Part shown: piece by piece, positions 35,209 through 44,104 of the stretch
How positions within the stretch are numbered: the stretch's first letter is position 1
Layout: each line of letters opens with the position of its first letter
NCBI RefSeq assembly: GCF_044326205.1
Contig: NZ_JBIRCY010000039.1
Coordinates: 1-64,000, forward strand
Direction: 5' to 3'
Length of the DNA: 64,000 nucleotides
Source of the DNA: Kumtagia sp044326205
GTDB lineage: Bacteria; Pseudomonadota; Alphaproteobacteria; Rhizobiales; Rhizobiaceae
Program-made: the position numbers and the translations under genes
Notes under the pieces: generated by a model
Databases searched by the model: none
What the model was told of the DNA's origin: nothing
The model's input: only the letters and a program-made list of their open reading frames with translations

Positions 35209-36510
35209 ATGATCCCTCGCTATTCGCGGCCGGAAATGGTCGCCATCTGGTCGCCGGAAACGCGCTTCCGCATCTGGTTCGAGATCGAGGCGCATGCCTG
35301 CGACGCGCTGGCCGAGATCGGGGTGATCCCGAAGGAAGCGGCGAAAACGATCTGGGAAAAGGGCGGCGCGGCGACTTTCGACGTCGAGCGTATCGACGAG
35401 ATCGAGCGGGTCACAAAACACGACGTCATTGCCTTTCTGACGCATCTGGCCGAATTCGTCGGGCCGGACGCGCGTTTCATCCACCAGGGCATGACCTCGT
35501 CCGACGTGCTCGACACCTGTTTTGCTGTCCAGCTTGCGCGCGCCAGCGACATCCTTCTGGCCGACATCGACGCGCTGCTGAGGGCACTGAAGCGCCGCGC
35601 CTTCGAACACAAGGACACAGTCACCATCGGCCGCAGCCACGGCATCCATGCCGAGCCGACGACGTTCGGCATCAAGATGGCGCAGGCCTATGCAGAGTTT
35701 TCGCGCAACCGCGAGCGCCTCGTCCGGGCGCGGGAAGAGATCGCCACTTGCGCGATTTCCGGCGCGATCGGCACCTTCGCCAACATCGATCCGCGCGTCG
35801 AGGAACATGTGGCGGCAAAACTCGGGTTGAAGCCGGAACCGGTGTCGACGCAGGTGATTCCGCGCGACCGCCACGCGATGTTCTTCGCCACGCTCGGCGT
35901 CATTGCCTCCTCCATCGAGCGGTTGGCGATCGAGATCAGGCATCTGCAGCGCACCGAAGTGCTTGAAGCGGAAGAGTATTTCTCGCCGGGCCAGAAAGGT
36001 TCCTCGGCCATGCCGCACAAACGCAACCCGGTGCTGACGGAAAACTTGACCGGCCTCGCCCGCATGGTGCGCGCATTCGCGCTGCCGGCGATGGAGGACG
36101 TGGCGCTGTGGCACGAGCGCGACATTTCGCACTCCTCGGTGGAGCGCATGATCGGCCCGGACGCCACGGTGACGCTCGACTTTGCGCTGGCGCGGCTTAC
36201 CGGCGTGATCGACAAGCTATTGGTCTATCCCGACAATATGTTGAAGAATCTCAACAAGTTCCGAGGCCTTGTTCACTCGCAGCGCGTGCTGCTGGCGCTG
36301 ACCCAGGCCGGCGTCTCGCGCGAGGATTCCTATCGCCTGGTGCAGCGGAACGCCATGAAGGTATGGGAACAAGGCGCTGATTTTCTTGAGGAACTTTTAG
36401 CCGACAAGGAAGTCCGCGCGGCGTTGTCGGAGGAAGACATTCGAGAAAAATTCGACCTCGGCTATCACACCGCGCAGGTCGACACGATCTTCAAGCGGGT
36501 GTTTGGATAA
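35209..36510 (+). CDS. purB: Adenylosuccinate lyase
   Basis: This 433-aa enzyme acts twice in purine synthesis, releasing fumarate from SAICAR and from adenylosuccinate. Fumarase/ASL superfamily motifs are intact: HQGMTSSDVLDTCFAVQL, TIGRSHGIHAEPTTFGIK with the catalytic His, and the signature loop GSSAMPHKRNPVLTENL with the catalytic Ser. Length and ends are normal. The start (ATG 35209) follows AGGACGGAACG. purC, purS and purQ are 8 kb downstream. Confidence 0.97.
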   Translation: MIPRYSRPEMVAIWSPETRFRIWFEIEAHACDALAEIGVIPKEAAKTIWEKGGAATFDVERIDEIERVTKHDVIAFLTHLAEFVGPDARFIHQGMTSSDVLDTCFAVQLARASDILLADIDALLRALKRRAFEHKDTVTIGRSHGIHAEPTTFGIKMAQAYAEFSRNRERLVRAREEIATCAISGAIGTFANIDPRVEEHVAAKLGLKPEPVSTQVIPRDRHAMFFATLGVIASSIERLAIEIRHLQRTEVLEAEEYFSPGQKGSSAMPHKRNPVLTENLTGLARMVRAFALPAMEDVALWHERDISHSSVERMIGPDATVTLDFALARLTGVIDKLLVYPDNMLKNLNKFRGLVHSQRVLLALTQAGVSREDSYRLVQRNAMKVWEQGADFLEELLADKEVRAALSEEDIREKFDLGYHTAQVDTIFKRVFG

Positions 36511-36563
36511 CGCACCATGCAGTCGGCGTCCTTGTTGAAGCGGCCGAAGAGCACGGAAAAACA

Positions 36564-37136
36564 ATGATTTCGACCTTCGGCAATTTCGACTTCCTGGCCC
36601 TGCCTGGTCGCGGCAATTGTGGTCCCGATCACTGGATTTCGCACTGGTGCCACGTCTTTCCGAATTCCAGCCGGGTTTTGCAGGCCGAATGGCACAACCC
36701 TGATCCGAAAGACTGGATCGCGCGGGTGGACGCGGCGGTCGCCCAAGCGCCGCGAAAAGTTGTCCTGCTCGCCCATTCGCTGGCCGTGGCGACGACGGTA
36801 AAGTGGGCAGCAGGGGCAAGCAAAGGCCAACTCGACAAGGTTGCCGGCGCATTTCTGGTTGCGCCGACCAATGTCGCGGACCCCGATCCGTCCTTCGACA
36901 CGGTCCGGCCCTTCGCGCCCATGCCTTTGAAACCGCTGCCGTTTCCGGCGCTTGTCGTGGCGAGCCGCAGCGATCCGCGCGTCACCTTCGACAAGGCCAC
37001 GGAATTCGCCACCGCCTGGGGCGCCGAACTCGCCGATGCCGGCGATCTCGGCCATATGGGCAACGAGGCGCGCCTCGGACTGTGGCCTGACGGCCTGCTT
37101 CTGCTCGGGAGACTGCTGGAGCGCGCACGGACCTGA
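36564..37136 (+). CDS. RBBP9/YdeN-family alpha/beta-hydrolase, paralog 1
   Basis: This 190-aa serine hydrolase-like protein belongs to the RBBP9/YdeN family: LPGRGNCGPDHWISHW at the start, PDPKDWIARVDAAV, the nucleophile elbow VVLLAHSLAVATTVKWA, GAFLVAPTNV, then SDPRVTF (Asp) and DLGHMGNEA (His). The catalytic triad appears complete. The substrate is unknown. A second family member lies at 38752. Confidence 0.88.
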   Translation: MISTFGNFDFLALPGRGNCGPDHWISHWCHVFPNSSRVLQAEWHNPDPKDWIARVDAAVAQAPRKVVLLAHSLAVATTVKWAAGASKGQLDKVAGAFLVAPTNVADPDPSFDTVRPFAPMPLKPLPFPALVVASRSDPRVTFDKATEFATAWGAELADAGDLGHMGNEARLGLWPDGLLLLGRLLERART

Positions 37137-37208
37137 CCCACGAGGACCGGAACCGGCGCCGGCATTCCGGCGTTTCTGGCTCGGATCAACAGATGGCCGA
37201 GGTTGAAG

Positions 37209-37376
37209 ATGGATCGGGTCGTTGCGAATGGCGTCAGCCGGGTCGGCTGGTTTGCCGCGGGAGCTTTGTCACTGGCCGCCGCGATTGCGCTTTTTCTCTT
37301 TGCCGACAGTTACTTCAGCGCGAAAGCTGACCTCGCGTCCGATCAAGCGTCGCGCACCATCGTCGAGGGAAAGTAG
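37209..37376 (+). CDS. Small single-pass membrane protein
   Basis: A 55-aa reading with one clear transmembrane helix (WFAAGALSLAAAIALFLFADSYF) between a short N-terminus and a charged C-terminal tail (SAKADLASDQASRTIVEGK). A GAGGTTGAAG sequence precedes ATG 37209. It is shorter than most gene-calling limits; composition and topology suggest it is real, but there is no family match. The next 275 bp hold nothing I can recognise. Confidence 0.45.
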   Translation: MDRVVANGVSRVGWFAAGALSLAAAIALFLFADSYFSAKADLASDQASRTIVEGK

Positions 37377-37651
37377 CCGCATATGCCCCGCGGACGCAGC
37401 CGGGACAATCTCGGCAGGAAGCCAGGTCAGGTCTGGAATGCGTGGTCATTCATACATGTTGCGCCAAGATAACGTCTGCAACCGCGCCATGGGCAGGACA
37501 TTGCCCTTCCTAAGCCGGACATCGCCCTTCCGGAACGGCGTGCAAGTTTAATTGTTGCGCCGGCAGGCCGCTGAACCATCGTTGTCATCGGGGATCATTG
37601 TTGCGGTCGGATTTCGGCCGACTTGCCCGCCACGATCCGGCACCAACCGGC

Positions 37652-38551
37652 TCAAACCGCCGCAGGCACGATACGGATGACGTTGCCCCACGGATCCTCA
37701 TGGACGGATTCCGCTTTCGCATCTTTCGATCGGAACTCGACGAACGACAGCCCCGTCCGGTCGGCGTCCCGTTCCCTGGCGCCGGCACTCTGCCAGGCAT
37801 TGGCTCCGACATGATGGTGATAGCCGCCGGTCGACAGGAACACCGCGCTGCCGCCAAAATTCAGCATCGTGTCGAAGCCGAGTTCACTGTTCCACCACTT
37901 TTCCGCTTCGGCGGCGTTGCCGACGCGCAGATGGATGTGGCCGACCATACTGCCGGCCGGCGCGCCGGTCCATTCGGGCTGGCCGGGCCGCAATTCGCCG
38001 AGCAGGTTCTCGACGTCGAGCGGCAACGTCGCCATCTTCAGTGACTTGCCCTCGAAATCCCAGGCGTCGCGCGGCCGGTCGGCATAAATCTCGATGCCGT
38101 TACCCTCGGGATCGGTCAAATAGATCGCCTCGCTGACCAGATGGTCCGAAGCGCCGGTCACCTGGATGCGGCGGTCGATGGCGCGGCGCGTCCAGCGGGC
38201 AAGGTCGGCGCGGGCCGGCAACAGGAACGCCGTATGGTAGAGACCGGCCGAGCGCGGATCATCGGGGCGCGCCGCCTTGAACTGCTCGATCTCCAGTAGC
38301 GGCAGTCCGCCGGCGCCGAGCACGATCGTGCCGGGACGGCGCGCCACCTCCTGCAGCCCGACGGCATGCTTGTAATAGTCCGCGAGCGTGTTCACGTCGC
38401 GGGCCTTGATGCCGACGGTGGTTACGCTCACCGGGGCATCGGCGGCAAAGGGAAGTTTTGTCATCATGGTCTCCGCACGGGAAAAACCCGTCAACGCGTC
38501 TAGGGCCAGAATCCCGGCCGCGCCTGAAAAGCTGCGTCTCGATATCCGCAT
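37652..38551 (-). CDS. VOC-family (glyoxalase/CatE-like) protein with Tat-like N-terminus
   Basis: This 299-aa protein holds two vicinal-oxygen-chelate modules, as in CatE-like extradiol dioxygenases: VTTVGIKARDVNTLADYYKHAVGLQEV, YLTDPEGNGIEIYADRPRDAW, GHIHLRVGNAAEAEKWWNSELGFDTM and the final DPWGNVIRI. His and Glu metal positions are present. From ATG 38551 it begins MRISRRSFSGAAGILALDALTG, which resembles a twin-arginine signal, unusual for this family. Starts at 38467 or 38464 (MMTKLPFAADAPVSVTTVG) would give the normal cytosolic form, with CGGAGACC before them. Confidence 0.82.
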   Translation of the reverse strand: MRISRRSFSGAAGILALDALTGFSRAETMMTKLPFAADAPVSVTTVGIKARDVNTLADYYKHAVGLQEVARRPGTIVLGAGGLPLLEIEQFKAARPDDPRSAGLYHTAFLLPARADLARWTRRAIDRRIQVTGASDHLVSEAIYLTDPEGNGIEIYADRPRDAWDFEGKSLKMATLPLDVENLLGELRPGQPEWTGAPAGSMVGHIHLRVGNAAEAEKWWNSELGFDTMLNFGGSAVFLSTGGYHHHVGANAWQSAGARERDADRTGLSFVEFRSKDAKAESVHEDPWGNVIRIVPAAV

Positions 38552-38751
38552 GTCGTCCTCGCCCGGCCGTCCGGTTGTCGTCCACAACATCGGATCCCCT
38601 GCCCGCGCGCGCAAGGCAGCAAAGCGCGAACACGGTGTTCACCGTTTCAGCACGGTTGGACGGATTGGGTGCACACCGGATTGACAATGCGTCACTCCGA
38701 AGATCGATCCCGAGCATTGCAAGCGCCGCCCCGCATCGCTAAATCCGCGTC

Positions 38752-39306
38752 ATGAAAGTCAAGGATGCCGACATACTGATCGTTCCCGGATACACCAATT
38801 CCGGGCCGGAGCACTGGCAGACGCGCTGGGAGGCAAAACTGTCGACCGCGCGGCGCGTCGAGCAGGCCGAATGGTCGAAGCCGGTGCGCGAGGACTGGAC
38901 GCAAAGGATGGCCAACGCCGTCAACGAGGCCGAGCGGCCGGTGGTCATCATCGCCCATTCGCTCGGCGTGCCGACGGTCATCCAGGCGATTCCGATGTTC
39001 GAACGGCCAGTGGCCGGCGCCTTCCTGGTCGCCCCGCCCGACGTCGCCAACCCGTCGATCCGGCCGAAACATTTGATGACCTTCGGGCCGTATCCGCGCG
39101 ATCCGCTGCCGTTCCCGTCGATCGTGGCAGGCAGCAGCAATGATCCGTTCTGCGCGCTCGATGTCGCCGAGGATATCGCCGCCGCCTGGGGCTCGGTGTT
39201 CGTGCATGCCGGGGAGGCTGGCCATATCAACGCCGAATCGGGATACGGCCCGTGGCCGGAAGGCAGCATGGCCTTCGCCAACTTCATGACGCGCCTCGAA
39301 GGGTAA
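38752..39306 (+). CDS. RBBP9/YdeN-family alpha/beta-hydrolase, paralog 2
   Basis: This 184-aa protein is homologous to the one at 36564: ILIVPGYTNSGPEHWQTRWE, the elbow VVIIAHSLGVPTVIQA, GAFLVAPPDVANPS, FPSIVAGSSNDPFC (Asp) and EAGHINAESGYGPWPEG (His). The triad is complete. It is divergent from the VOC gene and is followed after 7 bp by the FAD oxidoreductase, probably in one transcript. Confidence 0.9.
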   Translation: MKVKDADILIVPGYTNSGPEHWQTRWEAKLSTARRVEQAEWSKPVREDWTQRMANAVNEAERPVVIIAHSLGVPTVIQAIPMFERPVAGAFLVAPPDVANPSIRPKHLMTFGPYPRDPLPFPSIVAGSSNDPFCALDVAEDIAAAWGSVFVHAGEAGHINAESGYGPWPEGSMAFANFMTRLEG

Positions 39307-39313
39307 GCAATTC

Positions 39314-40393
39314 ATGGCCAAAAAGGTGCTGGTTGTCGGCGCGGGCATCGTCGGCGCGTCGGTCGCCTGGCACCTCGCGAAGGCCGGATGTGCGATCATC
39401 GTCGTCGATGCGGGCGAAGGCGGCGGCGTGGCGACGGCGCACTCCTTCGCCTGGATCAACGCGACCTGGGGCAATCCGGAGCGCTATTTCCATTTCCGCC
39501 GGCGCTCGATGGCGGGGTGGCGGCGGCTGGAAAGCGAGATTCCCGGCGTCGCGGTGAACTGGTGCGGCGGGATGACCTGGGACATCCCGGCCGAGGATTT
39601 TGACAGGTTCGAGACCGAGCACACACGCTGGGGTTACGGCATGCGCCGCGTCGACAACGCCGGGGCGCAGCGCATCGAGCCCGGCCTGAAGACGCCGCCG
39701 GACCGGGCGCTGTTCGTCGCCGAGGAAGGCATGGTCGAGCCGGTGGAGGCCGCGCGCGCCATACTTGCCGCCGTTGTCGCAGCTGGCGGCAAGGTGATGA
39801 CGGGAACGCGCGTCGCATCCTTTGCGACGCGAAGTGGCAAAGTGATCGGCGCGACGACCGGGGACGGAACGCTCATCCAGGCGGACGAGACGGTGATTGC
39901 CGCCGGAACCGAGACGCAAAACCTGCTCGAAACGATCGGCGTCCGCCTCAGGATGATCATGTCCCCCGGGCTGATCATGCATTCGACGGTGGCGTCGGAG
40001 CGCCTGCTCAACGGCCTGGTCTTCGCGCCGCAATGCAATGTCCGCCAGACAAGGGAGGGCCGGCTGATCGCCGGCTCGGATTTTGCCGGCGCCGATCCGA
40101 AAGGCGAGGAAGAGCGGATGGCGCGTGAACTGCTGGCGAGAGTAAAGGCGCTGGTGCGGGGCAGCGAAAGCCTCGATATCGGTTTCATCACCGTCGGGCA
40201 CCGCCCTACCCCCGCCGACGGCTTTCCGGCGATCGGCCGTCCGGACGGCGTTGAAGGTCTCTATGTGACGGTGATGCATTCCGGCGTGACGCTGGCACCG
40301 ATCGTGGGGGAACTGGTCGCCCGCGAGATCGCGGAGGGTTTTCGCGATCCAGACCTGGCGCCGTATCACCCAGGTCGGGCGGAGTTGGTTTAG
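39314..40393 (+). CDS. FAD-dependent oxidoreductase (D-amino acid oxidase / DadA family)
   Basis: This 359-aa enzyme of the DAO superfamily has an N-terminal dinucleotide fold VLVVGAGIVGASVAWHLAKAG and a C-terminal FAD segment GLYVTVMHSGVTLAPIVGELVAREI. The middle contains RPTPADGFPAIGRPDGVEG, as in glycine or sarcosine oxidase-like proteins. It likely oxidises an amine or amino acid; the substrate is unknown. It starts 7 bp after the hydrolase gene. Confidence 0.9.
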   Translation: MAKKVLVVGAGIVGASVAWHLAKAGCAIIVVDAGEGGGVATAHSFAWINATWGNPERYFHFRRRSMAGWRRLESEIPGVAVNWCGGMTWDIPAEDFDRFETEHTRWGYGMRRVDNAGAQRIEPGLKTPPDRALFVAEEGMVEPVEAARAILAAVVAAGGKVMTGTRVASFATRSGKVIGATTGDGTLIQADETVIAAGTETQNLLETIGVRLRMIMSPGLIMHSTVASERLLNGLVFAPQCNVRQTREGRLIAGSDFAGADPKGEEERMARELLARVKALVRGSESLDIGFITVGHRPTPADGFPAIGRPDGVEGLYVTVMHSGVTLAPIVGELVAREIAEGFRDPDLAPYHPGRAELV

Positions 40394-40582
40394 CACTGGC
40401 GGAACGGCTTAGGCCCTTACTAAGGCGCTACATCCTGAGCTGTATATAGTATGTTGGACATGCTGTCGCGATGTGACAGTTCATACGACCGGACATAATA
40501 CGCTTCCAGCGTATAAGTATCGGATAGTTTCCTTCATAAATTGTACTCTCGCATCAATCCGTCGCAAGCTTTGGATTCGAAT

Positions 40583-40891
40583 ATGAATAACGGCCACCTA
40601 GAGTATTTCCTAAAATGCCTATCCTATCGCGGAATGTACGTAAATACGAAAAGCCTGGAGAGTATTTTGGGCTTTGTCTTAGGCTTTGATGCAGGAAGCA
40701 AGGCAGAAATCACACACGGATTCAGAGAGTGGCTCCTGAAAAACTATGACCAATGCGACGGGCCATTCGCCTGGCCTACCTTCATATGTCAGATATTAGG
40801 CGAGCGACGCGACGGGGAAGATGCCGTCGACGAGTTTGTGGATATCATAATGCGGTTCATCCGTGAGAAATACGGAATTGATGCCCGATAA
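40583..40891 (+). CDS. Hypothetical protein in AT-rich DNA
   Basis: This 102-aa acidic/aromatic protein begins MNNGHLEYFLKCLSYRGMYVN and contains GFREWLLKNYDQCDGPFAWPTFICQIL and a helical end (AVDEFVDIIMRFIREKY). I recognise no family. DNA from about 40400 to 40900 is markedly AT-richer than its neighbours and codon use differs, suggesting transfer. An in-frame TTG at 40541 is an alternative start. The size and composition recall immunity proteins of contact or effector systems, but no toxin gene adjoins it, so this is speculation. Confidence 0.55.
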   Translation: MNNGHLEYFLKCLSYRGMYVNTKSLESILGFVLGFDAGSKAEITHGFREWLLKNYDQCDGPFAWPTFICQILGERRDGEDAVDEFVDIIMRFIREKYGIDAR

Positions 40892-40959
40892 GAACATTGC
40901 GCTCAGTCCTGCACGCTAGACGGGATATTTCGCGAGCAGTGGCCGTGGCGGGCAACCCC

Positions 40960-41925
40960 TCATAAAGCCGCCGCCTCGCCCGCCCTGAAATGGCTGGGCG
41001 GCGCGCCGATGACGCGCTTGAAGGCGCGGCTGAAGGAGGCCTCGGAATCGTAGCCGAGGCGTTTTGCCACCACGGAAATGCGCATGCGGTCGCGTACCAG
41101 CCATTGCCGCGCCTGGTGCATGCGCACCTGGGCGACGTAGCGCGCCGGCGTCTCGCCGACGACTGAAGCGAAACGTTCGGCAAAACCCGAGCGCGAGGCA
41201 CCCATCAGCCGCGCCAGCGCGGTCACCGTCCAGTCGCGGTCGGGCTGGAGGTGGATCGCCGCCAGCACGCGGCCGACATCCGGATTGCGTACCGCGGCGA
41301 TCCAGCCGCTGGCGTCGCCGCAGCCTTTCTCCACCCAAACGCGGATGATGCTGGCGGCCAGCACGTCGGCCAGCCGCGCCAGCATGCCACCGGCGCCGAC
41401 GCGCTCCACCGTCACCTCGCGCGCCATCGCTTCGAGGAGAAAAGCGATGTTCGGCTCGATAGCGGCCAACTCATGCACCCACATCACGTCCGGCATCATG
41501 CTGAGCAGCGGGTGCAGGCTGTCGACGTTGAAATGCATGCTGCCGCAGAACAGCAGCGTCACCTCGCCCTCACCGCCGCCGCAGACGTCGAAGACGTTGC
41601 CGCAGATCGGCTTGACCTCGTAGGTTTTTATCGGCAGCGCCGTCACATCCGGCTGGCTCGCCAAAATGTGTTCGGCGCCGCGCGGCAAAAGCACCGCGTC
41701 GCCCTCCTTCAGTTCCACCCATTGCTTGCAGGGCGTCAGCAGCCAACAGCCGCGGCGGCCGATGAAATGAAAGCGCGCCGCTTCCTGCGCCGGGAATAGG
41801 ATACCCCAGGGCGCCGTCATCTGGCAGCGGCCATAGTCGACGCCGTCGAGCCGCAGCCCGCGCAGCATCTCGGTCAGCGGATCGTTGACGCCTGCCGGCA
41901 CAAGTCTGGACGAATGGTCAAGCAT
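40960..41925 (-). CDS. AraC-family transcriptional regulator (cupin-type)
   Basis: This 321-aa regulator has an N-terminal cupin sensor (PAGVNDPLTEMLRGLRL, VELKEGDAVLLPRGAEHIL) and a C-terminal AraC double helix-turn-helix (WTVTALARLMGASRSGFAERFASVVGETPARYV ... ISVVAKRLGYDSEASFSRAFKRVIG). It belongs to the AraC_binding_2/cupin_6 subgroup that often sits divergently beside MFS exporters. Only 70 bp separate it from the NepI-like gene, so it likely controls that transporter. ATG 41925 is used; an in-frame start at 41961 is less likely. Confidence 0.9.
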   Translation of the reverse strand: MLDHSSRLVPAGVNDPLTEMLRGLRLDGVDYGRCQMTAPWGILFPAQEAARFHFIGRRGCWLLTPCKQWVELKEGDAVLLPRGAEHILASQPDVTALPIKTYEVKPICGNVFDVCGGGEGEVTLLFCGSMHFNVDSLHPLLSMMPDVMWVHELAAIEPNIAFLLEAMAREVTVERVGAGGMLARLADVLAASIIRVWVEKGCGDASGWIAAVRNPDVGRVLAAIHLQPDRDWTVTALARLMGASRSGFAERFASVVGETPARYVAQVRMHQARQWLVRDRMRISVVAKRLGYDSEASFSRAFKRVIGAPPSHFRAGEAAAL

Positions 41926-41995
41926 TTTGGCTCTTCTAGCATGGAAACTCCAGACGGTCACTCCTTATCTTGCGGTGCACAAAAGGAGTGTTTCC

Positions 41996-43216
41996 ATGAC
42001 CGATTCCCTCGCCGCCGCTCAAGAGGCGGGTTCCACGGCCAATGATACCGCCGAACGAACGGAGGCGCTGTGGGCCGCCGTGGTTTCGCTCTCCCTTGGC
42101 GTGTTCGGCTTAGTGACCGCCGAATTTCTACCGGCCAGCCTATTGACCCGCATCGCCGGCGACCTCGGCATCACTGACGGCGCAGCCGGCCAGGCGGTCA
42201 CCGCCACGGCTGTCGTCGGCGCCATCGCCGCGCCGACCATTGCCATCGTGACGAAGAACATCGACCGCCGGCTGGTCATGTGGACGTTCACGCTGCTGCT
42301 GATCGTCTCCAACATTCTGGCGGCCACCGCTTCTGGCCTCACCATGCTGCTGGTGGCGCGCGTCATCCTCGGCGTCGCGCTCGGCGGCTTCTGGTCGATG
42401 GCTGGCGCCATGGCGATGCGGCTGGTGCCGGCAAAACTGATGCCGCGCGCCATGTCGATCGTCTTCACCGGCGTGTCGGTGGCCACCGTCTGTGCCGCTC
42501 CCGTCGGCGCCTACATCGGTGAATTGTGGGGCTGGCGCGCCGCCTTCGGGCTGGCGGGCATCGTCGCGGCGGTGACGCTGGTGGTGCAAATGCTGACCAT
42601 TCCGAAACTGCCGCCCATCGGTTCGCCCGGACTGGCCGCTCTCGCTGGCCTGCTGGGGCGGACCAGCGTGCGCATGGCAATCGCCGCCACGCTGCTGATC
42701 GCCTCGGCGCACTTCGCCGGCTTTACCTATGTCCGGCCGTTCCTGGAGCAGGTGCCGGTGTTCGACGTGGAGGCGATCTCGCTGACGCTGCTGGCCTTCG
42801 GCATCGGCGGCTTTTTCGGCAATCTCTTCGGCGGTTTCCTGATCGAGCGCAGCCTGAAGGCCAATATCGGCACCGGCGCGCTGGTCATCACCGCGACGGC
42901 GCTGGCCCTGGTGACCTTCGGCGCGACGGATTGGGTCTCGGCGGTCGCCGTCACCGCCTGGGGTTTTGCCTTCGGCATGCTGCCGGTCGGGTTGCAAACC
43001 TGGATGGTGCGCGCCGCGCCCGACGAGGCCGAAAGCGCCGGCGGGCTGCTGGTCACCGCCTTCCAGGTGGCGATCGCCGGCGGCGCGATCTTCGGCGGGC
43101 TCATCGTCGACGGGTTCGGCGCGCCGGGCGCCTTCATCTATGCCGGAGCAGCCATGCTCATGGGCGCCCTTCTGGTGCTTTCGTTGGGCGGCAAGGCGTT
43201 GCCGCGGGCGGTCTAG
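41996..43216 (+). CDS. MFS efflux transporter, NepI-like
   Basis: This 406-aa 12-helix major facilitator resembles the purine ribonucleoside exporter NepI: EFLPASLLTRIAGDLGITDGAAGQAVTATAVVGAIAA, DRRLVMWTFTLLL, GVALGGFWSMAGAMAMRLVPAKLMPRAMSIVF and GFGMLPVGLQTW-like region. The substrate is not certain. ATG 41996 follows AAAAGGAGTGTTTCC. Its stop overlaps the convergent aldolase gene by 4 bp. Confidence 0.9.
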   Translation: MTDSLAAAQEAGSTANDTAERTEALWAAVVSLSLGVFGLVTAEFLPASLLTRIAGDLGITDGAAGQAVTATAVVGAIAAPTIAIVTKNIDRRLVMWTFTLLLIVSNILAATASGLTMLLVARVILGVALGGFWSMAGAMAMRLVPAKLMPRAMSIVFTGVSVATVCAAPVGAYIGELWGWRAAFGLAGIVAAVTLVVQMLTIPKLPPIGSPGLAALAGLLGRTSVRMAIAATLLIASAHFAGFTYVRPFLEQVPVFDVEAISLTLLAFGIGGFFGNLFGGFLIERSLKANIGTGALVITATALALVTFGATDWVSAVAVTAWGFAFGMLPVGLQTWMVRAAPDEAESAGGLLVTAFQVAIAGGAIFGGLIVDGFGAPGAFIYAGAAMLMGALLVLSLGGKALPRAV

Positions 43217-43992
43217 CCGCCCTGCCCGATCGAGCCTTTGATGGCGCCGAGCTGCTTTTCGGCACCGAGCGCGATCAGTTGGCCCTCGCCGCCAGTGGCG
43301 AGCAGCCGGTAGCCCATCTTCACGTAGCGGCCGGCGATCGTCGCGTCGACGACGTAGATGCCGGTGAATTTTCCCGCCGCCCGCGCCCGGGCGGCGACGG
43401 AGGCCACCGTCTCCATCATGTCTTCCAGCATGGAATTGACGGTCTTGCCGCGGCTCCAGGCGATCGAGAAATCCGAGGGGCCGAGGAAGATGGCGTCGAT
43501 GCCTGGCACCGCCAGGATATCGTCAAGGGCATCCAGCGCCTGCCGCGTCTCGATCATGGCGAAGGCGAGCGTGCGCCTGTTGCTCTGTTCCAGCCAGGCC
43601 TGCATCGAGGTCTTGCCGTCGCGCGGCAGCGCGTAGGTCGGACCCCACGAGCGCTCGCCGATTGGCGGATATTTCATGGCGGCGGCGAAACGGCGGGCGT
43701 CCTCGACGGAATTCACCATCGGCGCGATGACGGCGTCGGCGCCGAAATCCAGCGCCCGGCTCGCCATGTCGAAGCGGCCGACCGGGATGCGCACCAGCAC
43801 CGGCTTTTGCGCGCGCTTCACCGGCACGACCGAGCGCAGCACGCTGTCCTCGTGATGGCCGCCATGCTGCATGTCGAGCGTCACGGCGTCGAATGGCTGG
43901 GCGGCCACGATCTCGACGGTGAGCGGATCGGGCACGCCCGACCATGCCGTGACAACAACCTCGTCGGCGGCCAGCCGGTCTCTCAGCGACAT
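43213..43992 (-). CDS. HpcH/HpaI-family aldolase
   Basis: This 259-aa class II aldolase of the HpaI family has LTVEIVAAQPFDAVTLDMQHGGHHEDSV, RIPVGRFDMASRALDFGADAVIAPMVN, AMIETRQALDALDDILAVPGIDAIFLGPSDFSIAWS. The catalytic Arg, the Glu in IET and the Asp in PSDFS are present. It would split a 2-keto-4-hydroxy acid into pyruvate and an aldehyde. It converges with the MFS gene and ends inside it by 4 bp. Confidence 0.9.
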   Translation of the reverse strand: MSLRDRLAADEVVVTAWSGVPDPLTVEIVAAQPFDAVTLDMQHGGHHEDSVLRSVVPVKRAQKPVLVRIPVGRFDMASRALDFGADAVIAPMVNSVEDARRFAAAMKYPPIGERSWGPTYALPRDGKTSMQAWLEQSNRRTLAFAMIETRQALDALDDILAVPGIDAIFLGPSDFSIAWSRGKTVNSMLEDMMETVASVAARARAAGKFTGIYVVDATIAGRYVKMGYRLLATGGEGQLIALGAEKQLGAIKGSIGQGG

Positions 43993-44051
43993 TGCTCTCT
44001 CCTCAAAATCTGTTGGCGCGGAGATTGGCCCGGAAGCCGGCGAAAAGGCAA

Positions 44052-44079
44052 AGAAAAACCGCCCGTCAAAGCGGGCGGT
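44052..44079 (-). terminator. Intrinsic terminator of the zeta-subunit gene
   Basis: Read on the minus strand, ACCGCCCG, loop CTTTGA and CGGGCGGT form an 8-bp perfect GC-rich stem followed by TTTTTCTTT. It lies 25 bp after the DUF1476 stop and is a classic rho-independent terminator. Confidence 0.9.
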
Positions 44080-44104
44080 CGGATTGGTCCAGTCAGGACT
44101 GCGG

